Shown: in pieces, positions 10,701-18,427 of the stretch
Numbering within the stretch: position 1 is the first letter of the stretch
Layout of the letters: each line of letters opens with the position of its first letter
The notes under the pieces: model-generated
The model's database searches: none
What the model saw: only the letters and a program-made list of their open reading frames with translations
Told to the model about the DNA's origin: nothing
Program-made: the position numbers and the translations under genes
Source of the DNA: Sphaeroforma sirkka
Lineage: Eukaryota; Opisthokonta; Ichthyosporea; Ichthyophonida
Reading direction: 5' to 3'
Assembly: GCA_001586965.3 (NCBI GenBank)
Contig: LUCW03002620.1
Location: 35,001-57,500 of the forward strand
Length of the DNA stretch: 22,500 bases

Positions 10701-11393
10701 CGTGACGAAAAATTCTTAGAAAGGGCTATCAAATACTACAACAAAAGAAAAAACAAAGTCAAAGCCGCTGTTTATGTGCTCAAATACATAAACCGAGCAT
10801 CACCCCTTGGTAGTCCTGTCATGGAAAAAGGCATAGATATGATACTTAACTCCATGGAAGAGGAACAGCGGGATGAGGTGGAAAATTGTGTACCCTCGAT
10901 TAACCTCAAGCCGTGGATGGTCAAACACCTCCGTAAGCATCATTTTTTTACCTCAAGGATCTGGATGCCGACACGAAAAGATTCAAAGTCAAACACGCGA
11001 CCAAAGCCAGTAAAGCAAGTTCTAATAAACATAAAGCACCCGAATCACTAACAAGGGCCGCGCTGCATAGTGATAAAGCCTTCGAATCAGCCGCCATCGC
11101 AGAGTGTAATTAACACCGCGTTCCCTATCGGTAGTCTCGTGTTGAAAGATGTTATTGACATGCTGTTGAGAGTAGCTAAAGACGACGAAGACAACAGCGA
11201 GTACACGTTGGATGAGGTGGAAAACAATATACCCTCGATCAACCCCAACCTGTGGTTGGTCAAATATCTCCGCAAAGCGCACGCTTTATTTAAAATCCAA
11301 ATTATCGACAACGAGGTGAATTTTTGCCCTTTCGGGGTCAAAGTGGTAAAGGTACAACAGTACCTCTCCCTCAAACGAGGGGGATGTGATTAA
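10680..11393 (+). pseudogene. Unknown gene with an internally duplicated domain, frame interrupted between the copies
   Basis: An ATG at 10680 opens a lysine-rich frame (ERDEKFLERAIKYYNKRKNK) that runs to a stop at 11049-11051. The same frame reopens to 11393. Two copies of one domain of about 50 residues are visible. Copy 1 (10800 to about 10947) has the landmarks PLGSPV, IDMIL, DEVENCVPSIN, W-M-V-K and LRKHHFF. Copy 2 (11121 to about 11290) has PIGSLV, IDMLL, DEVENNIPSIN, W-L-V-K and LRKAHALF. Roughly half of the aligned positions are identical, and copy 2 has about five extra residues before DEVEN. After LRKHHFF in copy 1 the coding-like signal (YLKDLDADTKRFKVK) is in another frame at a T-run, so the gene is broken, or the T-run is miscounted, or an intron was missed. 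I recognise no family. The 3' end overlaps the minus-strand Fanzor-like tail by 23 bp. Confidence 0.55.
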
Positions 11394-11632
11394 CGGTTAA
11401 ATATCTGAATAGCTTGTTTCGAGATCCGTGAACGTCCCTCGGTGCCGTACATCCACACTGACATTCATATAATACAGCATCGCCAACACGAACCGCATTG
11501 TCGTGTTGTATAATACTCATCACAGTCCACAACCCTCACATTCTTGTAAGCCGCGGCCTTGGTTTTCAACCGCAACTTAAACCTGTAGTGAGCCCACTGT
11601 AGTAGTTCGCGAGTGGTTCGAAATACCCTTAT
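11371..11632 (-). pseudogene. Fanzor/TnpB-like RNA-guided nuclease, C-terminal fragment
   Basis: The minus strand encodes the C-terminal end of a TnpB/Fanzor (OrfB zinc-ribbon) nuclease. The first frame (11632-11465) contains RELLQWAHYRFKLRLKTKAA, then NVRVVDCDEYYTTRQCGSCW. This matches the family pattern of a helix before the ribbon, then V-x-V-x-E-(Y/F)-x-T-(S/T)-x-x-C-x-x-C. The ribbon's second half is in an adjacent frame: VLYECQCGC, then APRDVHGSRNKLFRYL, ending at TGA 11371-11373. That part carries the RuvC-III motif (family RD-x-N-G-A-R-N-I-x-L-R), with the catalytic Asp present. The EYYTT variant and the C-x-CG second knuckle resemble protist and giant-virus Fanzor proteins. RuvC-I, RuvC-II and all the N-terminal part are absent, and the linker inside the ribbon is short, so this is a broken remnant. 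Fanzors are eukaryotic homologues of the IS607/IS605 transposon TnpB, guided by an RNA encoded next to the gene. Confidence 0.75.
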
Positions 11633-11639
11633 TTATTTG

Positions 11640-11850
11640 CAAGAATCGTTATAAAATTTTGCCAAACGCCAAAATGCCTTATTTTTTTGCCAAACGTGAA
11701 AATGTTGGATATGCGTTGTAGCGCGCACGGCTGTATGGCTGCGGCAACGACAATATGGATGATATCGAAGTGGATATGTATTGTAGAGTTTTGCGGCTGC
11801 TACGACAATATGGACGATATCAAAGTGGACAATATAGGCAATGATTTTCA
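11640..11850. repeat. Short tandem duplications next to the Fanzor fragment
   Basis: GGATATG(C/T)(G/A)TTGTA and CGACAATATGGA(T/C)GATATC each occur twice (11707 and 11772; 11748 and 11803), so a segment of about 60 bp is duplicated with small indels. TTTGCCAAACG is also repeated near 11653 and 11688. The duplicated segment reads NMDDI in two different frames, so it is not evidence for a gene. Confidence 0.7.
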
Positions 11851-12086
11851 TCCGTTCGACATATCCACCTTCTGCATGTTTTTGCCCGTCTATAATATAA
11901 ATACGATGTTTTACCCTTTAGAAAAAAATCACCCAAAGCCTGTGCATAACAAAGGCGGATAAAGCGAACACTGGTTTTCGAACTTCTGCTCTTTGTGTGC
12001 GACAATAAGCTGAACTGTGTATTTTATCCGATAAATATTGATTCCTTATAAGCTAGCTCTTGTGTGAGAGCTCTCCGTCCAAATTC

Positions 12087-12405
12087 CTAAATTCTTATGA
12101 AATACCAAACAGCTAGTTTATATATATATGTATATATACCGTTCACAACTGTCTGCGCGCAAAGTTGCACACCGGATACAGCAGGCACGGCGGAGACGGC
12201 AGGTAGTGATTGGGGTGATTGGATTTGTTCCTCAAGCTGGGCGAATCGCTTTTCATGGTCTTTTGATTTTTTTCAGCATGTTTCTTTGCTCAATTTCGAG
12301 TGCCCTTATGCATGCACTGAACTTACTTGTTAAGGCCTTTCGCAACTTATACAGGATACCATCCTGTTCTTCACCTACACTCGATTCGTTGCACAAACCC
12401 GTCCA
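12087..12405 (-). CDS. Possible terminal exon with coiled-coil, unknown protein
   Basis: On the minus strand a pyrimidine-rich acceptor (TTTGTCTTCAAG) at 12406 precedes a coding-like stretch. This reads WTGLCNESSVGEEQDGILYK, then a heptad-patterned segment (ALTSKFSACIRALEIEQRN). The pattern continues as HEKRFAQLEEQIQSPQSLP in the neighbouring frame, after a run of seven A residues. The tail is AV/SA-rich and ends at TAG 12087-12089. A real exon with one homopolymer-length error or mutation is the simplest reading. No family is recognised, and the upstream exon was not found. Confidence 0.35.
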
Positions 12406-12780
12406 CTTGAAGACAAATAAACAGTAAATAACGAAATTTCACCGTAGGTCCTCAACACCTATGAAATTGTAAAATCAGCCACTTTCGGTCGTAGAACCAT
12501 GTCATGGGCAGCCTTGGCTCAATTTCTTATACTAAATCGGTCACTTGCATACGATTATACGCACAATGTAGTATCAGGCAAACGATATTTCCTGAACTAA
12601 GCAAATGTCAAGTTTAAAATAAAATAAAAAGGAAATGCAGTTTAGTTTCTTATTTAACATATTTATTATATTGGACGTAAGTGTCCATAATCCAATCATT
12701 CAGAGAGCTAGATCATTGAAGTGTTTTGCATAATACGAAAACGGGAAATAAGTGTTTATACTTAATACTGTCATTCTGTT
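12406..12780. other. AT-rich gap, no gene seen
   Basis: No coding-like frame, repeat or RNA gene was recognised in this stretch on either strand. Confidence 0.4.
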
Positions 12781-13083
12781 TTGACTCAATCTGCATCAAT
12801 CCCAAAAAAAAAAGCAAGCAGCGTACGGGCTCTGGAAGCACCCCAGGCCATGGTTGCCAATGACCCCGGCACGAGTGAACAACCGGAAAGCAAAAATAAG
12901 ATGATGCCTCATCTTATCAATCGCCTCTTGCACCGGTTCAAAAGCTACTTGGCGCTAGAGGCTGGAGGTACAATGTCACACACTGTGGAAGTGTTTGATT
13001 TGGGGCTAGATGTGAAGAATGGTCAGGATGAAAGGCAAGTTGCTGAACGCTTGATGGCTAAGTTGAATAGACATGGAGATTGA
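12781..13083 (+). CDS. Exon-like ORF, unknown protein C-terminus
   Basis: This frame is open for about 100 codons and ends with TGA at 13081-13083. It has coding-like composition: a K/S/P-rich start (IPKKKASSVRALEAPQ), then an amphipathic stretch MMPHLINRLLHRFKSYLALE, then VEVFDLGLDVKNGQDERQ and a basic tail. It has no good ATG at its beginning (the first is at codon 22). An acceptor-like AAGCAG at 12815-12820 or CCCCAG near 12842 suggests a 3' terminal exon of a + strand gene whose other exons were not located. No family is recognised. Confidence 0.4.
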   Translation: MTQSASIPKKKASSVRALEAPQAMVANDPGTSEQPESKNKMMPHLINRLLHRFKSYLALEAGGTMSHTVEVFDLGLDVKNGQDERQVAERLMAKLNRHGD

Positions 13084-14684
13084 CGTTTACGTCCATTAAA
13101 AGGGGTCCTGGAATTGCCGAATTGGGCTTGTCAAATGGCAAATGCCTTTTTTGGCATGTCATTTTTTTTAAACTGTATTGCACAGTTTTGGATTTCCAGA
13201 ATGTGGCACTAATCACTTTGGCACGGCAGATCTCTTTTTGTTTCAAGAATATAGGTTCTTTCTTAGAAGAAATGCTCTTGCGCGGGAGAACATTTTTCTT
13301 CTTCTAAACAACTGTAGAAATATATAAATAATAAGTTTTATCTGTTGTTTTGTTGTTTTGTTTTTTTAAAAACAAAATGTTCTACTAGACTATGTACTGT
13401 ACTGTATTTATAGAGTATAGATATTACTATTTTTGTTTAAAAACACACAGAAGAAGAAGATAGAAGAAGTAAAATAAATAGGTATAAAATTATAAATAGA
13501 CTAGATAAAACTTTTCCTTCTATTTTTAGAAACGATCATGATTTATAGGAAATAAATAAAATCTGTGTTCCGACTTACGACTCGAGTCTTTACGACAGAG
13601 CGACGAAACGTTAAATTGAGGAAACGGATAACATAAGTTTCTGAAATTTTAGATAAGAACCTAATGCAGGTGGCCTAAAACAAGTAGGATAAAGAAGCTA
13701 TATTTTTGGGTAAGAGTCTTGCCATTTCTTAAATACAACATATTGCTTTAATATTTACAGAACTTATAAAACGTTTATATCTGCTATAGCCGTTAATCTA
13801 ACGTTTTACAAAATAAGGTCTGGGTTTGCGGACAAAATAACGTGACAATTGAATGGAAGTAATAGTTTGAAAGGGACTTCTAAATAGCTAAATATTTATC
13901 GCTTTCAGTGATAAATATTTATTTTAGTATTTATGTATTGTCACATATATACAACAACTATTTGCTATGTAAATACATATTTGCAACCTGGCTCCCTAAA
14001 ACAAAAAACCCCCCACACAAAAAATAGAATGTATATCAAAACTATGATACTCCAAAGTCCAATAAGCTTCATTTTTAAAAGTCTATAAAGAAAAAGTAGA
14101 TCTCAATCTTGATCGATGTTGCATACATTACTATAATGGGGAAAATCAAAAGCCGAAAAAGCCCCTGTTCTTCTATTACAAAAATAATTCATCATCTTCG
14201 TTCATACTCATCTATTTATTTTTAAAATCAATTCATCATCTTCGGAATGTGTTCTTACAATAAATTATAAATTGTAGTTTGTACTCTGTCGGCTACAAGA
14301 GTCAGGAGTCAGGACTTCAAAAAGACGAGTCAAACTCAGCGCAACAGCTCTTGCCGTCAAACCCAGTGAACCCACGTCCCCGTCTCCCCGATGCTATTTA
14401 TGTACAATCGTACAATCGCCCTTTTTTTTTAAAAAGCCAGAATGTGAACAGCTAAATAAAAATACGGTGTACCAGCGTAACCAGCCTGACCCTACATAGA
14501 CTTACCATGACAATAAGTGAAGGAATGGCTAGTTGCAGACTTGCAGTTGGCTACTCAAGAAACAAATAGAAAGACGACTAGATTTTCAGGTACGATAAAT
14601 AATATACTCCAAATATTTTATCTCGTGGCACATGGTGCATAGCGAAATCACACGGTGTTTACGAATTATATTATATGGGTATTT
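13084..14684. other. 1.6-kb AT-rich intergenic region with one hairpin and a short direct repeat
   Basis: No gene is supported on either strand. Notable structure: an 11-bp perfect inverted repeat AAATATTTATC / GATAAATATTT (13890-13900 and 13910-13920, 9-nt loop), a direct repeat AATTCATCATCTTCG (14186-14200 and 14230-14244), and AGAAGAAG runs at 13449-13470. A GC-richer patch at 14290-14390 has no open frame of note. Confidence 0.6.
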
Positions 14685-16621
14685 TCAACTGTTACTGAAA
14701 TTGACAGTACAATCGGTTCGATTGTTCGATCCATTGCCCATCGCTTCCATTCGAAGCGTTGTATCACCAAAGTAGATCCGATATCCAACTGCGGTGTCTA
14801 TCCCAGGTCTGATGGCTAATTCTAAATTGCCGATCTGTCTTTGCTCATCCCTATTGTATGGGTCGGCACCGTGTGTGTAGAAGGGTATAAGGCAGCTCGT
14901 TTGCTCTGGGGTTGCTGGTTGTCCATAACTGTCCCTTGTCTCACCCACACCCACGGAATCGCTCATTTTGACCAAGGGCCGATACCCATCAATGCACATT
15001 ACGCCGTATCCTCTTGAAAGAATTCTCGATTGTATAGTCTCGTTCCCCAGTATCTTATCAATACCGAATATCACGGATCCTCGCGCAATATCAATTGAAG
15101 GTTGACCCGACTCTATGATGCCTCTCATTCTACGATTCCTCGAGGTGACTGGTCCGAACTGTTCATTCACTGCCGCAGCCAGAAAGCGAGAACGGGAAAG
15201 ACCACCGGTGACCACGATCATGCTCACGTCATGTTCATCTAGTGCAGCACGAATTGCGCTGCATACTCCATCGACGGTGTCTTGGAAGAAATGCTGCATC
15301 TCATTGTCATTAAAATGTAAAAAGTTAGACCTAAATAATAGATTTGTGGAGTGACTCCTGTTGTAGTTTGAAAGACCAGACCTGATTTCGGCTTCTCTGT
15401 CGTGTAGTGTACTCTTATGTCGCTCATCGTAGAGTGCAGCCAGCAACCGGTTTAAATCGACTCTCTGATTTCCATATCTTGCTTTACAAGCCGCAAAATG
15501 GTCCATAACAGCAGAAAGTTCATATGCTACTTGCATAGTCATCCGCGAGAAACCTGCATGCTTGATCACTTCCGTGAGCATTTGACGAAACTTTGCGTCC
15601 ACCTGCTCACCGCCGTAGGCAGCGCCCCTCCGCGCATACAAATTGGACCTGATAATGTTGTAGAGTCAGATGTTAAAGAGTTGAAAGACAGTACCATATT
15701 ATAATATAAAAAGGAATCAGAGTTATGTCAGGGCTGATTGAAGAAATAGACTTACACTTGCAAAGGATCCATCTTCTGGATTTGGATACCAGAGATGTCG
15801 ACTGTTCCGCCACCAACATCCACAAGCATAAACTTTCTCAGGTCATTCCTTCGTATTTGATCCTCCACACTGGATCGTTTTAAATTGCTTATTGCTGCAG
15901 CTTCCTATGATTTGATTACAATACAAGAAGTTTGAATATACAAGATTAAACTGTCAATGATGGCTATACTACACACAAAAAACGGCATGCGCAATGCGTG
16001 TACACAGCAAATAGAATTCAAGCACAGAATCTACATACTATGTTTGAAATTAAAACACATTATTTGATTTACCGGTTCTAATGTGAGTTCAGCCCGAAGC
16101 AATCCGGCCTCGTGAGCCCAAGTTTGCATCTTTGCTCTGGCTGTCTCAGGCCAAATAGCTGGAACTGTGACGTACCATCTAATCTGTGCATCCGCATCTG
16201 TAATGTAGTTTGCATTTTCACGGTTGACCTTAGCAATAAGTGATTCTTTAAACAGCTTCAAGCTTTTTCTGATGACGCTGCCCACCTCCATACTATAACC
16301 ATCCTCAGCTTGTACCACTGTATCAGCACCAGGCTCTGCGGTATAAAGGGCCATTTTGAAGCGTCTGAATATATGAAACTCCGGAGGCTCACCACTATTG
16401 TTATCATTCTGCCAAGCTGTGATCGCATCTGCACCGAAACTGACGGCTTCCAGGGTTCCCCTCCTGACCAGTAAGGCAGTGGGCGTTTTCTCATACACAT
16501 CACTGACAATCCCTGGGCAACAGCAAATGGGTTCATATGGTGGATTGAAAGTTTCTAGCACGTAGCCACAGCAAGAATTGGACGTGCCCAAATCTATCGC
16601 TGCTACAATTTTCATCGTCAT
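14685..16621 (-). CDS. HSPA12-like Hsp70-family ATPase, three exons, intact
   Basis: Exon 1 is 16621-16073 (183 codons), exon 2 is 15904-15756 and exon 3 is 15648-14685 including TGA. Introns are 168 and 107 bp with GTAAAT...TAG and GTAAGT...CAG borders, and the phases join exactly to give 553 residues. The actin/Hsp70 ATPase signatures are in order: phosphate-1 AAIDLGTSNS (7-16), EPEAAA at the exon 1/2 junction (182-187), phosphate-2 DVGGGTVDIS (212-221), AYGGEQVDAKF (243-253) and the adenosine motif VTGGLSRSRF (about 379-388). The EPEAA motif and the absence of the canonical Hsp70 substrate-binding domain place it with HSPA12, an atypical cytosolic Hsp70 group. The C-terminal part (LIPFYTHGADPYNRDEQ) also fits HSPA12. 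HSPA12A is about 675 residues, so this one is compact. A second ATG two codons downstream is an equally good start. No clear heat-shock element was seen in the 90 bp upstream. Confidence 0.93.
15649..15755 (-). other. Intron 2 of the HSPA12-like gene
   Basis: Donor GTAAGT at 15755, acceptor TTATCAG ending at 15649. It splits a valine codon (two bases from exon 2, one from exon 3). Confidence 0.88.
15905..16072 (-). other. Intron 1 of the HSPA12-like gene
   Basis: Donor GTAAAT at 16072, acceptor ATCATAG ending at 15905, phase 0. The junction completes the family's EPEAA motif, which strongly supports the splice. Confidence 0.88.
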
Positions 16622-17533
16622 GTTTGCTGCTAGAACAAGTTGGTTATAATCAACAGTTTATGTTCAACCGAAAGCATCAATATTCTTCAGTATTAGATTT
16701 ATAATATCGAGTGGTTGTAGATCGTGTATATACCAGTTCGTACGGCTGTATCTGTGAAATTGTAATCAATATCTGTGCTGTTTTTGGCTTTTCATCTGTG
16801 CTGCTTTTCGCTTTATCAGAGGTTCAGGACATCGTTATGTTTATATTTAAATACATACAACTTGCAGCTTTGATGTTTTGTTTTTTTTGTTTTCTTTGGT
16901 TTCACTTTGTATAGAAGAAAACAATAAAATATAATAGAAAACAAAACAAATCAATGGAACAAAACAAAAAGATGCCTTCACTTGCTGCCAAAATCCAAAT
17001 TAAGGCTCCAGGCGGGACCAGGCCGGGTACATAATTTTTTTAATTTAAAATAGGGGGTTTTTAGTTTTTACCTATGGCATACTTTTTTTCCGGGTAACAG
17101 ACTTTAGATCTAAAAATTAAGTTAACATTTTCATAAATATTGTTTTTTTTATATAAATACAAATGGGAACGGTAACTTAACCAACTTTACAATTTACATA
17201 CAAATATTTTTGAGTAGATGAGTAGATGAGTAGATGAGTACTGCGGTGCCGTGGCTCGTACGGGCGGTGCTGGTCGTGCTCTCGCCGGCTCCGCAACTTA
17301 ATTGTTATTGACTTGATATTCTCTCTCCAGTCTTCTGACTCTTCTCACAAGTCACAAGTTCACCATGCTCTCGCGGAGTCACGGTCTCCATGTTTTACTT
17401 TCTATAGGTGGTAAATCTACTCTATTTATTTAGTTTTTACAATATTAATATATTATGTAGGACTTATTACTTATTTAAAAAAAAACAACACATTATGGAC
17501 ACTTTTTTATTTGAAAATGTATGGTATAATAAT
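16622..17533. other. Intergenic region upstream of the HSPA12-like gene
   Basis: AT-rich, without a supported gene. It contains a GAGTAGAT octamer repeat of 3.6 units (17212-17240), followed immediately by a GC-rich patch of about 60 bp (17240-17300) that has no coding frame. The HSPA12-like promoter should lie near 16622-16750, but no diagnostic element could be picked. Confidence 0.5.
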
Positions 17534-17812
17534 CTAAATCGAATGTGTGCTGAATTGATTGTGTGCCATTGAAAATATTTCTTGTTGAACTCCTATCGTA
17601 TTATGATAGCTTTCATTATATTGATGCGTGTCATTTGATGTGTTCGATTGCCAATCACTATGATCTAGTTGAACAGCGAACTGTGTGTCGTGTAAACGAG
17701 GTAAGGTATCAGATGCGTGAAATGCATCTGGTGCATGTGCATCGACGTCATCTGTACGTTGTCTATTCTGTATGTAATCAGGAGGGTGTGTTAAACCCAA
17801 TACGTTACACAC
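17534..17812 (-). CDS. Possible terminal exon, D/H/Q/N-rich unknown protein
   Basis: A minus-strand frame of about 92 codons ends with TAG. Its composition is polar (HAPDAFHASDTLPRLHD, then QYNESYHNTIGVQQEIFSM) and resembles the disordered tail of the 18428 gene more than random AT-rich translation. There is no ATG at the beginning; a GATTACATACAG acceptor-like site near 17770 would give an exon start. The overlapping + strand frame is the antisense shadow. No family is recognised. Confidence 0.3.
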   Translation of the reverse strand: MCNVLGLTHPPDYIQNRQRTDDVDAHAPDAFHASDTLPRLHDTQFAVQLDHSDWQSNTSNDTHQYNESYHNTIGVQQEIFSMAHNQFSTHSI

Positions 17813-17842
17813 CGTGATAATTATTTGCTAGCTATACTATTG

Positions 17843-17878
17843 TACTAACGTCTATACTGTAATACTAACGTCTATACT
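17843..17878 (+). repeat. 20-bp tandem duplication
   Basis: TACTAACGTCTATACT occurs at 17843-17858 and 17863-17878. Confidence 0.85.
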
Positions 17879-18085
17879 AAGTGACTAAGTGATAATCTAT
17901 GTGTGTGTTAGTGGGTTAGTGTGTTTGTGCGTCAACACTTGCTCGTGTGAGAAACACTGGGTCGTTTTGCAAGTTTTTGGTGTCGTTTCCGTCCCACATT
18001 TTCCGCTCTTTCGATTCCGCTAAATTTCAATTGGCAGAAATTGCCTCACACCATGTGCAATAAACAATATGAAGTTCAGCCGTCG

Positions 18086-18177
18086 AAGAATCGACAGATT
18101 CTGTCGATTTTCAAAACACAAAAAAACACAAATTTCTGGTCCAAAAATTTGAGAATCGACAGAATCTGTCGATTCTT
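18086..18177. repeat. Nested palindrome (foldback, MITE-like) of 92 bp
   Basis: Two 27-bp arms (18086-18112 and 18151-18177) are reverse complements with about one mismatch. Each arm is itself a palindrome, AATCGACAGA-T-TCTGTCGATT, so AATCGACAGA appears four times in alternating orientation. The centre holds a third, imperfect palindrome, CAAATTT...AAATTTG (18129-18151). The 70-codon frame across it is incidental. Confidence 0.92.
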
Positions 18178-18372
18178 TGGTACTGGTGATATAAAATACA
18201 TTAAAAGTAGGAAGTCATCAACAATTCAACACGAATACAAAAATTATAAATAGATAAACTTAAAAAATATAAATATGTGTTATTTAATTATTTATGCAAG
18301 AGACTCCGAGAGCGAACTCAGAATGTCACTCTCTTGGAAATGGAAACTAATCCTTCAGGCTTCAAGTCCTCG

Positions 18373-18378
18373 TATATA
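18373..18378 (+). promoter_or_regulatory. TATA-like element upstream of the 18428 gene
   Basis: TATATA lies 50 bp before the start codon, in otherwise mixed-composition DNA. Position is plausible, but TATA-like words are common in this window. Confidence 0.25.
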
Positions 18379-18427
18379 CTACCTTCTCGCTTCTGACTGG
18401 TAGCACTTTATACTTAAAACACTGACA

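Noticed and set aside
11611-11630. GTGGTTCGAAATACCC as a tRNA T-arm
   Set aside because: It lies inside the Fanzor-like reading frame, and no acceptor or anticodon stem can be formed around it.
16258-16536. 92-codon minus-strand ORF in the HSPA12 region
   Set aside because: It is an alternative frame of exon 1, whose own frame carries the ATPase motifs.
16622-16710. Heat-shock element upstream of the HSPA12-like gene
   Set aside because: Isolated GAA and TTC words occur, but no three alternating nGAAn units are in register.
18041-18253. 70-codon plus-strand ORF
   Set aside because: It runs straight through the nested palindrome, and its lysine/asparagine-rich composition is that of AT-rich non-coding DNA.
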